Assembly (NCBI GenBank): GCA_021209875.1
Contig: JAGYVD010000004.1
Span: 4,625,001-4,689,000, forward strand
Origin: Rosellinia necatrix
Taxonomy: Eukaryota > Ascomycota > Sordariomycetes > Xylariales > Xylariaceae
Reading direction: 5' to 3'
DNA length: 64,000 nt
Below the pieces are notes generated by a model. It did no database searches and had not been told where the DNA came from. It saw only the letters and a program-made list of their open reading frames with translations. The position numbers and the translations under genes were made by a program. Positions 22,159-31,308 of this stretch are shown here, in pieces. Numbering within the stretch: position 1 is the first letter of the stretch; each line of letters starts with the position of its first letter.

Positions 22159-23975
22159 TTAAGGAGCCCAGCCAATTTCCTCGAGTGGCCAGCGGATCCA
22201 AAGGCGATACCTCTCGTCCAATGTCGTGTATATCCGCTCGATTAAGTGAAACGCCCATCCCTCGATCCACCAGAGGTACTCGAGGCGCTTCAGAAGAACG
22301 CAGAAGAATGCCAAAACACACAGTGCCCCGCTATCATGACCTTTGAGCAGCTCTACAAACGGATCAGGGATCTTTACCAGCCACATTAATGCACTCCTCA
22401 TACGTTCTTCTTCGGAAAAGCCGCTTGTGTAGAATAGATTGAAACAGCGCCTTAATGTCAATATTCCATCGCATAGTTCGGGGATGTTGTGTGCTGGTAT
22501 GCGGTTTCGGATATTATTTTCCAGATCCTTCAGGCCTTCGTGCTCTTGATTTTCATTCTCCCACTGAATCGACAGTTTCATACCTGCATAGAAAAGCGCG
22601 TCCAGGCTAGACATGGAGAGAACTGCATCCCCCTCAGACTGAAGTAACGTCCGAACGCCGCGAGAGATGAGGAGCCAATCAGGGAGAATCCCATCGGAGA
22701 CGAGGAGAAAATTATCAGGGGCTCGGGGTCTTGCAAAGGTTATGATGGTAGTTAGCATGCTAAAATGAAAGATTGGCGGAAAATTTTCGCCACTGGCATT
22801 TGTTATTAAGGGCAAGGCCATGGATGATGCGGCCGTGTGATGCATCATGGCTTGCTCAACGAGACTATCCTTCTGCTGTGGCCGCAGTCGAGCGAGATGC
22901 AAGGCAGCTATCGAAAGGACTCCTTTGAGGACGTATGGATGCAAAAACCCTAACTGAGGAACGTTGACTCGCCACTAACACCTATCGTTAGTAATGTAGA
23001 AAAAAAAGGGTTGAAAAAAAAAAGCGGAGGCCGGACAAGGCCAGGCACTATAACAACCGGATAGCGCAAGGATAGTACGGTCTAAGAATTTTCCGGTTCC
23101 CAATCAACAGCTAAAAGATATGGGCAGCGGTGATATTCCAATTCCACTTACGAAATCACGGGCTACTGGGTCGCAGGCTAAGGTTAAACTGGTCGAGGTA
23201 ATGAAGTGATGAAACAACTCGAGATCACAAACACTGAACCATGTCGTGGGATAACGTGCAGCATCCGGCGTCGAGGATACCGACGGCGAGGTCAATTGGT
23301 GTATGGATAAGGCATCTCGACTACCGGAGTCCTGGCGCCCTCGGGGGGTGGTGCTGTCGGTCTCGAACAAAAAATCACATTGCGCTCCATGACTATATTG
23401 TCAAGGCCGGTTGGTTAACAGGTCATACGCGGGATAAAAATGTAAAACCAAGAAAGAAACCGGGTCCTCCAGATTCAGTGATAAAAGTCAAAGCAGACCA
23501 GGTCTATATATATATATATATATATGAGCCTTAACACGTACGTCTGGCACCTTCGACAGGATGGTCTCGTCTCGTCACACTATTCGCAGCGAACGGTCAG
23601 TATTAGGTATGAACGGGGTATATATGAACATAAATATGAACTGGGTAGTCGGGCAGTCGAGCAGCCGGGCGGACAAGGATGGAGAAGGCAGGTAGGTGGG
23701 TGGCCGGGATCGGTGATTGGAGGGATATGTATCTTTGGACCGGGTGTCTCGCCGGGGTTGTCTCGCCGGGGTTGTCTCGGCCGGGTGTATGTATGTATGT
23801 ATGTATGTATGTGTGTGTGTGTGTATGTGTGTATGTATGTATGTATGCGGACTGCGGGTTACGGGTTGCGGGCTGGTTGCGGGCTCACTTTGACTCTCCT
23901 GGCCTTGCAGATGCGACAGCCGGTCCGGGATTTCGAATGTGGCCTGCGGACGGGATTCGGGCGCTGGGCCGGCAT
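22159..23975 (-). CDS. Zn2Cys6 transcription factor, Upc2-like
   Basis: Four exons: 23889-23975, 23542-23579, 23152-23392 and 22159-22974, giving 393 aa. The binuclear zinc cluster is assembled across three exons. Exon 1 gives RTGCRICKARRVK, exon 2 gives CDETRPSCRRCQ, and exon 3 opens with HGAQCDF. The spacing is CX2CX6C-X4-CX2CX6C, with the last gap exactly six. A Ser/Thr-rich linker follows, then the regulatory domain (DLELFHHFITSTSLTL, WRVNVPQLGFLHPYVLKGVLSIAALHLA). That block is typical of factors annotated as sterol uptake control protein 2. Intron 1 (309 bases) and intron 2 (149 bases) carry microsatellites. The short length is normal for this subfamily. The gene is divergent from the saponin-hydrolase-like gene. 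The exon structure was inferred by hand; the zinc-cluster match makes it convincing. Confidence 0.85.
23507..23526. repeat. (TA)n run in intron 2 of the regulator gene
   Basis: About ten TA units inside the intron at 23393-23541. Confidence 0.85.
23740..23846. repeat. Repeats in intron 1 of the regulator gene
   Basis: Tandem copies of a GTCTCGCCGGGGTT-type unit at about 23747-23783, followed by TATG/TGTG units at 23788-23846. Both are inside the intron that separates the two halves of the zinc cluster. Confidence 0.8.
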
Positions 23976-24251
23976 TATCGTATGACGGGAGGGTCGGGTA
24001 CTTGTATCACGCAAACGAGGTTACGAGGTTGGGCCCTTGACAGTACGAGCCCGTCGTTCTGCGCCGCTGGCCGGTTGCGAAGGGGGCTGCTCTGGGAGGG
24101 AAATGATTCGTCGCTTGGTGGTGATGTGGGCAGGATTGCGGGCTAAGCGCTCCCTACCCATCTGGCGTCATTGGCTTGGCTGCCCTCGGCAACAGCCGCT
24201 ACCGCTAATCCGGGGGGTTTGGCACCCACCCCGCCCCCTTCTTCGCATAAC

Positions 24252-24357
24252 TCGTATATAACTGGTTATTGAGATCCACGCAAGTTCGTACAAGCTCGTT
24301 TATAGCTCGTTTATAGCTCGTTTATAGCTCGTTCACGGTTCGTTCACGATTCGTTTA
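24252..24357 (+). promoter_or_regulatory. Phased array of sterol-response-like TCGTNNA heptamers
   Basis: Eight heptamers lie on the + strand. TCGTATA is at 24252-24258 and TCGTACA at 24286. TCGTTTA occurs at 24296, 24307, 24318 and 24351, and TCGTTCA at 24329 and 24340. The last six start exactly 11 bases apart, close to one helical turn, so they would lie on the same DNA face. The first matches the core bound by yeast Upc2/Ecm22 (TCGTATA); the others differ by one to two bases. The array is about 400 bases before the saponin-hydrolase-like start and 320 from the regulator start. The motif positions are read directly; a regulatory role is inferred. Confidence 0.55.
24293..24357. repeat. 11-bp tandem repeat, about six units
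   Basis: Three close copies of AGCTCGTTTAT are followed by drifting copies (AGCTCGTTCAC, GGTTCGTTCAC, GATTCGTTTAA). The TCGT core is kept in every unit while the flanks vary. Confidence 0.9.
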
Positions 24358-24753
24358 AACTGTTCGATACGACGGCCAGTTCCATGCGATCCCGTCCCCC
24401 GTCCCGCGTCCCGCGTATTGATTTCCACCCGCGGATAACTTGAACGCTGAGTCGCCGTCTTACACGCTGCTTGCCCCACACATTCGACATAGTCATACTT
24501 GTACGAAGTATACCGCCAGTGATCCCTAGCCGAGAGATATTGGTGCCTGTCGTGATGCTTGATGCAGAGTTGTGATCTGCTTTAACCAGGTCGAAATAAC
24601 GGGACCTGTATTGATCTAGATCTAGGCAACAAACCAGGATAACCAGTATAAGATGGCGTCGTCGCCTCGCCTGGCCGGCCAGAGTAGAGAGAGGGCACGC
24701 TCACTGCCCGACAAGAACCCCCTCCAACGACTCGAGCGAGGTTCAACTCGGCA

Positions 24754-26655
24754 ATGGCGCCCAACATGCGTCGTATTTCCCTTTTATTGGGCGTATATGC
24801 CACCCTTCAAGGTCCCATCTGCGGTGCTGTAACCCTGCCGCCACCCCCGGATCCAGAACCCATTGAGATCACAGAGCTCCCACTGCCTCCGGTCGCGCCA
24901 AGCTCTGCAGAGGGATCATGTACGCCCGATGTGAACCCCCTGGGAAACGGGTGTATCCTTCAGACCGGCGGGTTGAAGCAGCTGGGGAGCTTCTTGCCTG
25001 ATAACAACCACGTCATCGCCTATGTAAACTTCGTCGGCGCGCCAGCCGCCCCCGACCCCGCCAGCATCTATGATGGGGAGCAAATCATCATCATCAAGGC
25101 GGATAATAAGACATTCTCAGATGGATCGCCCTGGAAGTGTCTCACCTGCGGGGTGCCGGAGGACAATACCCGAGGACGCACAGCTGCGTCAGACTATCCA
25201 CAGTCATTCCGCGACGGAAATAAACTATTGGTGGGAGACAATATTCTAGAATGCGGTGGTTACGACTTGGCCAGCGATGAATGCACGCCAGAACGCACTT
25301 TTGTGTATCCCATCCGTTGGAACACGGCCGTTGACGGATCCGGTGAGGGCGGCGCCCTTCGGGAACTTCGTCTGCACCCCGATAATGTCCATATCGGTTT
25401 CAACTCATTCACCGTGACCACGGCGGGAAATCTGGGCCAAGTCGTCTACGTAGGCCGCCTCATCTTCAACCCTTCTCCCACAACCGGCTTACCATTGAGT
25501 CCTCGCTATGAAATCACGAATGTCACAGCTTTGTACAACGGTGCGCCTGAGTACCAGCCAATTCTAGTTGAGGGTGACAAGATACGGATCAATCCTAAAG
25601 AGATCTCAGTTGGCGAGTTCCGTGGGTTCAGTGGAAGTGGGAAAGAGATTACCTACGTAGGTTATCCTAAAGAGTCGTCTAACATTGACGTCTTCGCCGT
25701 TGACCTGGCCACCGGGTCTGTCCGTAGGCTGACGAGTCATCCGGAGTACTGCGATCCACTTGATATATCGGCAGACGATGAATGGATAGCCATCATGGAT
25801 ACACGTGGTAGTGACCGCCAGATGTTCCTTGCTGGGATGCGGAACATCCCACCCCTCACCGATCAAGTGACAGTTACCGTCACGTCGTCGACTCGCAACA
25901 ATGGCCAACGCAGGTTCTTTCAGCCGTACCTTCTTGACCGTTATGGTGATCGTGGCGATTATTATGGTCAGCAGATCAATGGCGCCGGCGATGGTAGTCC
26001 CGGGAGTTTCAACGATCCCCTATGGAATGGGTTGGCCGATCCGCGGTTTTCGCTAGATGTTACTCGTCTAGCCTATTGGCAGGGCCTCGTCGTATCGCCA
26101 GCCTGCGGGGGAATCAACCCTCTCCCTTGCCCAAGCTCGACGGAACCAGGTGGTCGAACCGAACGAGCTCTGGTTGCCCACTTCACTGAGAGGCAACCCA
26201 AGGCAGTTCAACCAGTGGCTTCCATGGTCGAAAATATCTCGTGGGGTACGCCCTACGAACCGGGGCTCTTACTGGATTCACGGCCATTCCCCCCTGGTGG
26301 TACATATACTCTAGATGGGCTGGCGTCCGGGTCGGCGGAGGTCGTCTTCACCGAGACGGCCAATGGTGCCGCTTTAACTTCTGTCGCTGTTACGTACAGA
26401 AACTTTTCTGATGACGGACTAACATTTTTGAATGGATATGAGAACGTCACAAGCCATAATCCTAGTGTCACACTTAACGTACTTGATTGGTATTCCGACC
26501 TAGTCCAAAGTGGTGAAACCGAGGCCACTAAAAAGACTAGTGATGACGGGTTTCATATTACCATCGATGTTCAGCTAAACAACTTCGACGCAAACGGCAC
26601 GTTGACGACTACTATTAATGGCACTGAGTATAAACAGCCAGCAAACGGTACCTGA
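24754..26655 (+). CDS. Secreted saponin-hydrolase-like protein
   Basis: Single exon, 633 aa. An N-terminal leader (RRISLLLGVYATLQGPICGAV) is followed by a Pro/Glu-rich spacer and a large extracellular domain. The body has paired Cys (CLTCGVPED, CGGYDLASDEC) and many N-glycosylation sequons. Repeating strands such as RRLTSHPEYCDPLDISADDEWIA suggest a beta-propeller. The opening PEPIEITELPLPP and the CTPDVNPLGNGCI segment are what I recall from fungal proteins annotated as saponin hydrolase. Those release the sugar chain from triterpenoid saponins and can detoxify plant defences. I cannot point to catalytic residues, so the activity is an assignment by resemblance. The gene is divergent from the Upc2-like regulator. 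Confidence 0.72.
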   Translation: MAPNMRRISLLLGVYATLQGPICGAVTLPPPPDPEPIEITELPLPPVAPSSAEGSCTPDVNPLGNGCILQTGGLKQLGSFLPDNNHVIAYVNFVGAPAAPDPASIYDGEQIIIIKADNKTFSDGSPWKCLTCGVPEDNTRGRTAASDYPQSFRDGNKLLVGDNILECGGYDLASDECTPERTFVYPIRWNTAVDGSGEGGALRELRLHPDNVHIGFNSFTVTTAGNLGQVVYVGRLIFNPSPTTGLPLSPRYEITNVTALYNGAPEYQPILVEGDKIRINPKEISVGEFRGFSGSGKEITYVGYPKESSNIDVFAVDLATGSVRRLTSHPEYCDPLDISADDEWIAIMDTRGSDRQMFLAGMRNIPPLTDQVTVTVTSSTRNNGQRRFFQPYLLDRYGDRGDYYGQQINGAGDGSPGSFNDPLWNGLADPRFSLDVTRLAYWQGLVVSPACGGINPLPCPSSTEPGGRTERALVAHFTERQPKAVQPVASMVENISWGTPYEPGLLLDSRPFPPGGTYTLDGLASGSAEVVFTETANGAALTSVAVTYRNFSDDGLTFLNGYENVTSHNPSVTLNVLDWYSDLVQSGETEATKKTSDDGFHITIDVQLNNFDANGTLTTTINGTEYKQPANGT

Positions 26656-28383
26656 TTACAAGGCCACATATAGGGATTTTAGCCCAGTCTCCGTGAGCGT
26701 CACATCTATCTTGGAGATAACAAACATGACGCAATGTGTTGAATGGCAAATCTTGTGTTTACTCCCAACGCCTCCGCACATTGCGCAATTATTATTCTTG
26801 TAACATTAGTTAATTTAGAAGCATAACAGCATCGTCGAACTTTGTCCTCTCTCGATCATAATACAGCCCCTTCATATACCCCTATAGTGCTGAGGAGACA
26901 TGTTACATACATGTTGAAGCGGGCGACGGCATTAGCGTGACCGAGAAAGTGGAACATGGTCTCCTAATCACATCGTTACGAAAGTGTGATTCGCCCTTGT
27001 TCTCAGGTCGGACCCGAAGAACACAGTCGAGACTCATCGTGATCCTACAACCCGACCGCTCAAGTTTTATATGTACTACAGTGACGTGAGCAGCTATGTT
27101 AGTCTTCCCACCCCATCTATAAAAAGCTCCGTGCCCATATTATACTTCACCCCGCAACATACGATCGACATCGATAACTTGGACAAATAGCCCTTCTCTC
27201 AGAACCTCAAACCCAAATTGTTTTCCTGGTCAGGAAAAATACCATAATACACACAATGTCACTCCCCAAACTTGGTGGTAGTTGCTTTAGCAAAGAAGAT
27301 AGGGGCGGAACTCCCGCCGGTAATAGAGGCGGCAGTGGCAGTGGCGGCACCGGTGGCGGCGCCGGCGGCGGCGGCAACACCAGAAACACCAGCGGGACTA
27401 CCGGAGGCGGTACCAAGGCTCCGGCCCCTGGTAGCGGTGCCAGCGGAACTAGTAGAACCAGCGGACAGAGTGGTGACAACCGCATTAACATCCACTGAGG
27501 TCAGTATATCCATAACTCCCATTCATTCTAAACCATCTTGAGGCTTATAATTTCTTAATTAGTGGTTTCCTCTTCCAGCCCCTTTCCAAACACTTCGGAA
27601 ATCTAGGCACATCCAACAACCATTGAGATTTGACTGCTTCATATACTAGTTCGAATTCATTCTTTAACGCTGGGGACGAAGAGGGGTGTCTGCTTGGCTT
27701 TGGGAGCGTCTTCAATCACGAGTAGACGTGGGCAACAGAAGAGATGTTACACTTAAGGATACGCCTTGGAAATTTTTCCTTTTCTCCTTTTCTCCTTTTC
27801 TTTTGGAGCATAAAATATTCGATGTATACGGGAGGTGAGGATGAAGAAAGTCCTAAATTATAGCCTAGGTTAGTTTTACGGATGCCATAAACGCGGTTGG
27901 AATGTTACCTCATTCTTTGAATATTTCTCCTTTCTGGCCTGTATTTGTTGTTATTCCTTCTATTCAGGCAGATAGTGACTCCAGGTTGTCTATTTTCTTT
28001 GCCGATATACGTGTCAGGTGGATAAAGCACATGGAGAGGCACTGGCTACCCTACGGTGTAGGTCGCTAGATGGAAATAGAATATTATCCACTCGAGCGTC
28101 TGACCAGCTAATTTGATCTTATACTACATTGGATGGCCTTTCACGACACTGCAAGAAGCTTCTGCAAAACATGGTAGAATGGAGAGAAAGTCTATTTGAG
28201 AGAAGCTGTAAATAGAATATTCATTTGCTCTATACCCGTTGGTGCCCCATGATAACCGAGAATAACACAATAACGCCGCCTAATGCAAATAACCTTGCCC
28301 GAAACACCGTAAGATCGATCTCACACACAACAACGGGAGGGCCCGCCGCCGAAACGAAAAGAAGGGAACAAACAAGAGTTAGT
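26656..28383. other. Intergenic region, one weak ORF
   Basis: AT-rich apart from the Gly-rich ORF at 27256-27498. A TATA-like TATAAAAAG lies at about 27119. A run of TTTTCTCC units is at 27776-27800. No other gene was seen. Confidence 0.5.
27256..27498 (+). CDS. Possible Gly-rich small protein
   Basis: An 80-residue frame with an ATG in fair context (CACACAATGTCA). It opens MSLPKLGGSCFSKEDRGG and then is mostly Gly, Thr and Ser. A TATA-like element lies about 135 bases upstream. Against it, the GGC-rich core leaves other frames open on both strands, so the ORF may be a by-product of trinucleotide composition. No signal peptide, domain or homologue was recognised. Confidence 0.3.
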   Translation: MSLPKLGGSCFSKEDRGGTPAGNRGGSGSGGTGGGAGGGGNTRNTSGTTGGGTKAPAPGSGASGTSRTSGQSGDNRINIH

Positions 28384-29218
28384 TCACTTCATACCGCCAA
28401 ACGCGCGATCGAGTTCCTCGCCCTGATCCACAGCCATCTCGCTGACCCCCTCGCGTCCGGCGATGCCCATCCCGGCAAAGCGAGAGTTGAGGTCAGACCC
28501 CGGCCCCTGCCTCTCCCGTCCAGCAGCGATACTCATCTCGGCGAAGCGAGAGCTGACGAAATCTGGATCCTGTATCCCGTCTGGAGCAGCCGTGGTGGCG
28601 GCAGTGCCGCCGCTGCCGCTGCTGCTGTTGCTGTTGTTGTTGTTGTTGTTGTTATTGTTGTTGTTGCTACTTCCGGGCGGGCGCTGGGGCTCGAGCAGGC
28701 GGGCGTCGCTGTCGAGCCAGCCGGGGGCGAGGCGGCGCTTCTCGGCGAGCTCGCGGGCGCGGGCGCGCTCGTCGAGGGCGCGCAGCTCGCGGTCGGCGTC
28801 CTCCTGCATCCGCGCGAGGTGCGCCTGCAGGCTGCGGCACGACGCCAGCACGTCCTCCGGGTGAGCCGCGTGGCCCGAAGACGACACCACGTACCGCGGC
28901 CGCTCGCTCCCCCCCGACAACAACGACGACGACGACGACGACGACGACGACCCCGTGATCCCCGTCACCGGTACCGGCAGCGTCGACGGCATGTTCTTGT
29001 ACGTGTACGCCAGCGTCGCCGCCGTCGGCAGCGTCACGAACGGCGACACCGCCAGCGGCACCTGGGCGAGCAGCGGATGTGTGCCTGCGGGCGGTGAAAT
29101 GAGGATGGGCGGCGGCCGGTCAGCAAAGCGGAAGAAACGAGGGTGCGCGCGTTGTTGTTTTAAACGTGGTCTTTTATGAGGAGTTGATATACGTACGGTC
29201 GTCTCGCATCGAAACCAT
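28384..29218 (-). CDS. Low-complexity protein of unknown function
   Basis: Two exons: 29197-29218 and 28384-29084, giving 240 aa. The tiny first exon encodes MVSMRDD. Donor GTACGT and acceptor CCGCAG join it to RTHPLLAQVPLAVSPFVTL. A poly-Ser run follows, then a charged, helix-forming block (DVLASCRSLQAHLARMQEDADRELR and on to LAEKRRLAPGWLDSDARLLEPQ). An 11-residue Asn run and a Ser/Gly run precede two similar short motifs (SSRFAEMSIA and NSRFAGMGIA). I do not recognise a family; the charged block looks conserved and could be a short coiled coil. It is divergent from pICln, with 523 bases between the starts. Confidence 0.7.
28617..28668. repeat. TTG/CTG trinucleotide run encoding poly-Asn/Ser
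   Basis: In-frame trinucleotide repeat inside the low-complexity gene; the coding strand reads AAC/AAT then AGC. Confidence 0.85.
28917..28951. repeat. GAC/ACG trinucleotide run encoding poly-Ser
   Basis: In-frame repeat in the same gene; the coding strand reads TCG/TCA-type Ser codons. Confidence 0.75.
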
Positions 29219-29741
29219 CTTATTCTTGGTCCCTTGCTTCTCCTCTGGATTTACCTTAGGTGAGTCCAGTGTATATATATGTATGGGTTTTGGATCTTTC
29301 TTTGATTCGTGTAAGTTGTCTTGATACTGGCTGCATGATACTAACCTGCTTCCGGGTATGTTAGGTTATCGAGCATATTAGGTGCCTACACGTACCTTCC
29401 GCACTGATGCAGCATACATACAGCATACCTATGGGCGCCGGGCAGTGACCTACACAGTGTTCATGCCTACTGTGTCTTATCGATTAGCCCCTCCACCAAG
29501 CCGCACCTCACCATAGCTCCTGGGAATGTGTTGTTGCATCGCATTTTCTAGGTTAGCACCCCCTGGGACAAGGCAACTTCAGAACCTTACTTGATCCATC
29601 TTTCAGATACCCCGAGTAATCGAGCACCCTCTCTCGGAAACCCGCTACGTGACTAAGTTTGTTACAGGAGATCTTGCCATCTCTCTTGTGGCTTCCAGCG
29701 TGCTTTTAACCTGTCGCCAATTCGCCATGCGGGGAGTCGCA
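29219..29741. other. Divergent promoter region
   Basis: Upstream of both the low-complexity gene (-) and pICln (+). No repeat or gene was seen. Confidence 0.5.
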
Positions 29742-30776
29742 ATGCTGCCGACGGTCATCCAGAGCCGCCCTTCGGCGGAGAATGATTTCCTGCCTTTGAG
29801 CGAGTACCAATGTCAGACACCCGAGACCTTCTTCGAGGGGAAGCCGGTTCTGTACTTCCACGATGAGAAAATCAAGGCCTGGGTCTCGAGCCAGCAATAT
29901 GAGAAACTATTCTTCTTTTCCAGAACGACCACAGACAACCCTACATCGCTACACCCGACCCCGCCTGAGGCTCTCGCCCTCGATGCTGGGGACAAGCACA
30001 CCCGCGAGGAGAGAAACGTCGAGGTCTTCGTAACTTCAAGGTAGAATCTGAATAGAATGGCATGTGGCGATGTCCATGCTGACAGGACTGGCAGGAAATT
30101 CACGCTGTTCTCCCGCGACAGTGGCGCCGGTATTGAGATTCCATACCCCGCCATCACCCTCCATGCCATCAAGCACTTCGACCTAAAGCAACTCGACATG
30201 CCCGAAGATGCCCCGTCTAAGTTCTCGGGTGTGTATATGCAACTGGAATTCCCCGACTCAGCTCCTGACGATGACGAGAGCTTCGAACCCATCGAGCTTA
30301 CGCTCATCCCCTACAAGACGGCCTCCAATGACGACCCCCCCACTATAGATCCTCTAAACATCGAACGAACAAACGCACTTTTCAAGGAAATAGCCGCGTG
30401 TTCGAATCTAAACCCCGATCCCCACAACGAGCATGAGGAGGAAGATGATGGTGAATTTGATGACGATCACATGATATTTGAGGGTGATATTGATGTTGAT
30501 CAAGGGGTGGCTATCGACGGTCTACCGGGCGTGTTGAGGGGCAGTAGCAGCGGAGGTCTGCCACCCCCAATGCCAGGAAGTTCCGGTTGGATTACAGCCG
30601 ACAACGTCAATGAATATTTTGACGCGGATGGCAATTGGGTTGGCGATGATGGTGTTAGCGGTGAACTCGGTGATGGCGCGGGCCGCGTTCGGGGACGGGA
30701 CGAGGTTGAACAGGATGGATCCAATGGCCTTGGAGAGGAGGGAGATGGTGACTCAAAGCGACCTCGAACTGAGTAA
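29742..30776 (+). CDS. pICln-like protein (methylosome/chloride conductance regulator family)
   Basis: Two exons: 29742-30040 and 30095-30776, giving 326 aa. pICln proteins have a PH-like fold and chaperone Sm proteins for the PRMT5 methylosome. The fold segments are recognisable: NDFLPLSEYQCQTPETFFEGKP, VEVFVTSRKFTLFS (made by the splice) and GIEIPYPAITLHAI. VYMQLEFP, the Asp/Glu-rich loop after it, and IELTLIP come next, then WITADNVNEYFDADGNW, the typical C-terminal acidic motif. The start at 29742 is chosen because MLPTVIQSRPSAENDF aligns with the usual family opening; the ATG at 29727 would add five residues. The intron is 54 bases with donor GTAGAA and acceptor GGCAG. The tail is acidic and ends KRPRTE. 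Confidence 0.88.
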
Positions 30777-31308
30777 ATAGGTGGCCCCCCTTTGCCACGA
30801 CAGAGCGTCCTCCAGTGGTGGCATGATTTTCATAGATCACATCACCGATAGGAGAGGCGATTTCTACGCCCTGATCCGCCTAACTGTCCAGGCCAGCAAC
30901 GAAATTATTATCACGCCGAGGCCATACCCATACCAACTGTGGTTGTGGATCCAAAGGAGTCAGTATCAGTCGGTATGTGTTCATCTGCCCACCCGCTTAA
31001 ACACTTCTCTTATTCTTATCCTCTTTCTTATTCTGACTTGATCTAGCCAGCGCCACCTCGAGGCGTATGCTTTATTAAATTTATATTTAGAAGAGCGCCG
31101 CGAAGCAGTAGTTGTAAAGACTCGTTGTATCGACCACATACGAAACTAGAAAATAAAGGATATTAAAAAAACCATATACACGGACTGGGAATGGTATACA
31201 TTGTCCAACCATGCTTCGTCAACCGCTCTCTTGCCAATGATATCTTCAAACAACCATTTGCCACCGCATAATAATCCCAAGCGCACGAATGCGCCTTTCA
31301 TTTTGCAT
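30777..31308. other. Convergent intergenic region
   Basis: AT-rich 3' flanks of pICln (+) and the large membrane protein (-). No gene was seen. Confidence 0.5.

Larger units (their letters stand above)
23976..24753. promoter_or_regulatory. Shared divergent promoter: Upc2-like regulator and saponin-hydrolase-like gene
   Basis: 778 bases separate the two start codons. The right half holds a cluster of TCGT-containing heptamers. The left half is GC-rich with no clear repeats. No coding frame here is supported. Confidence 0.6.
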
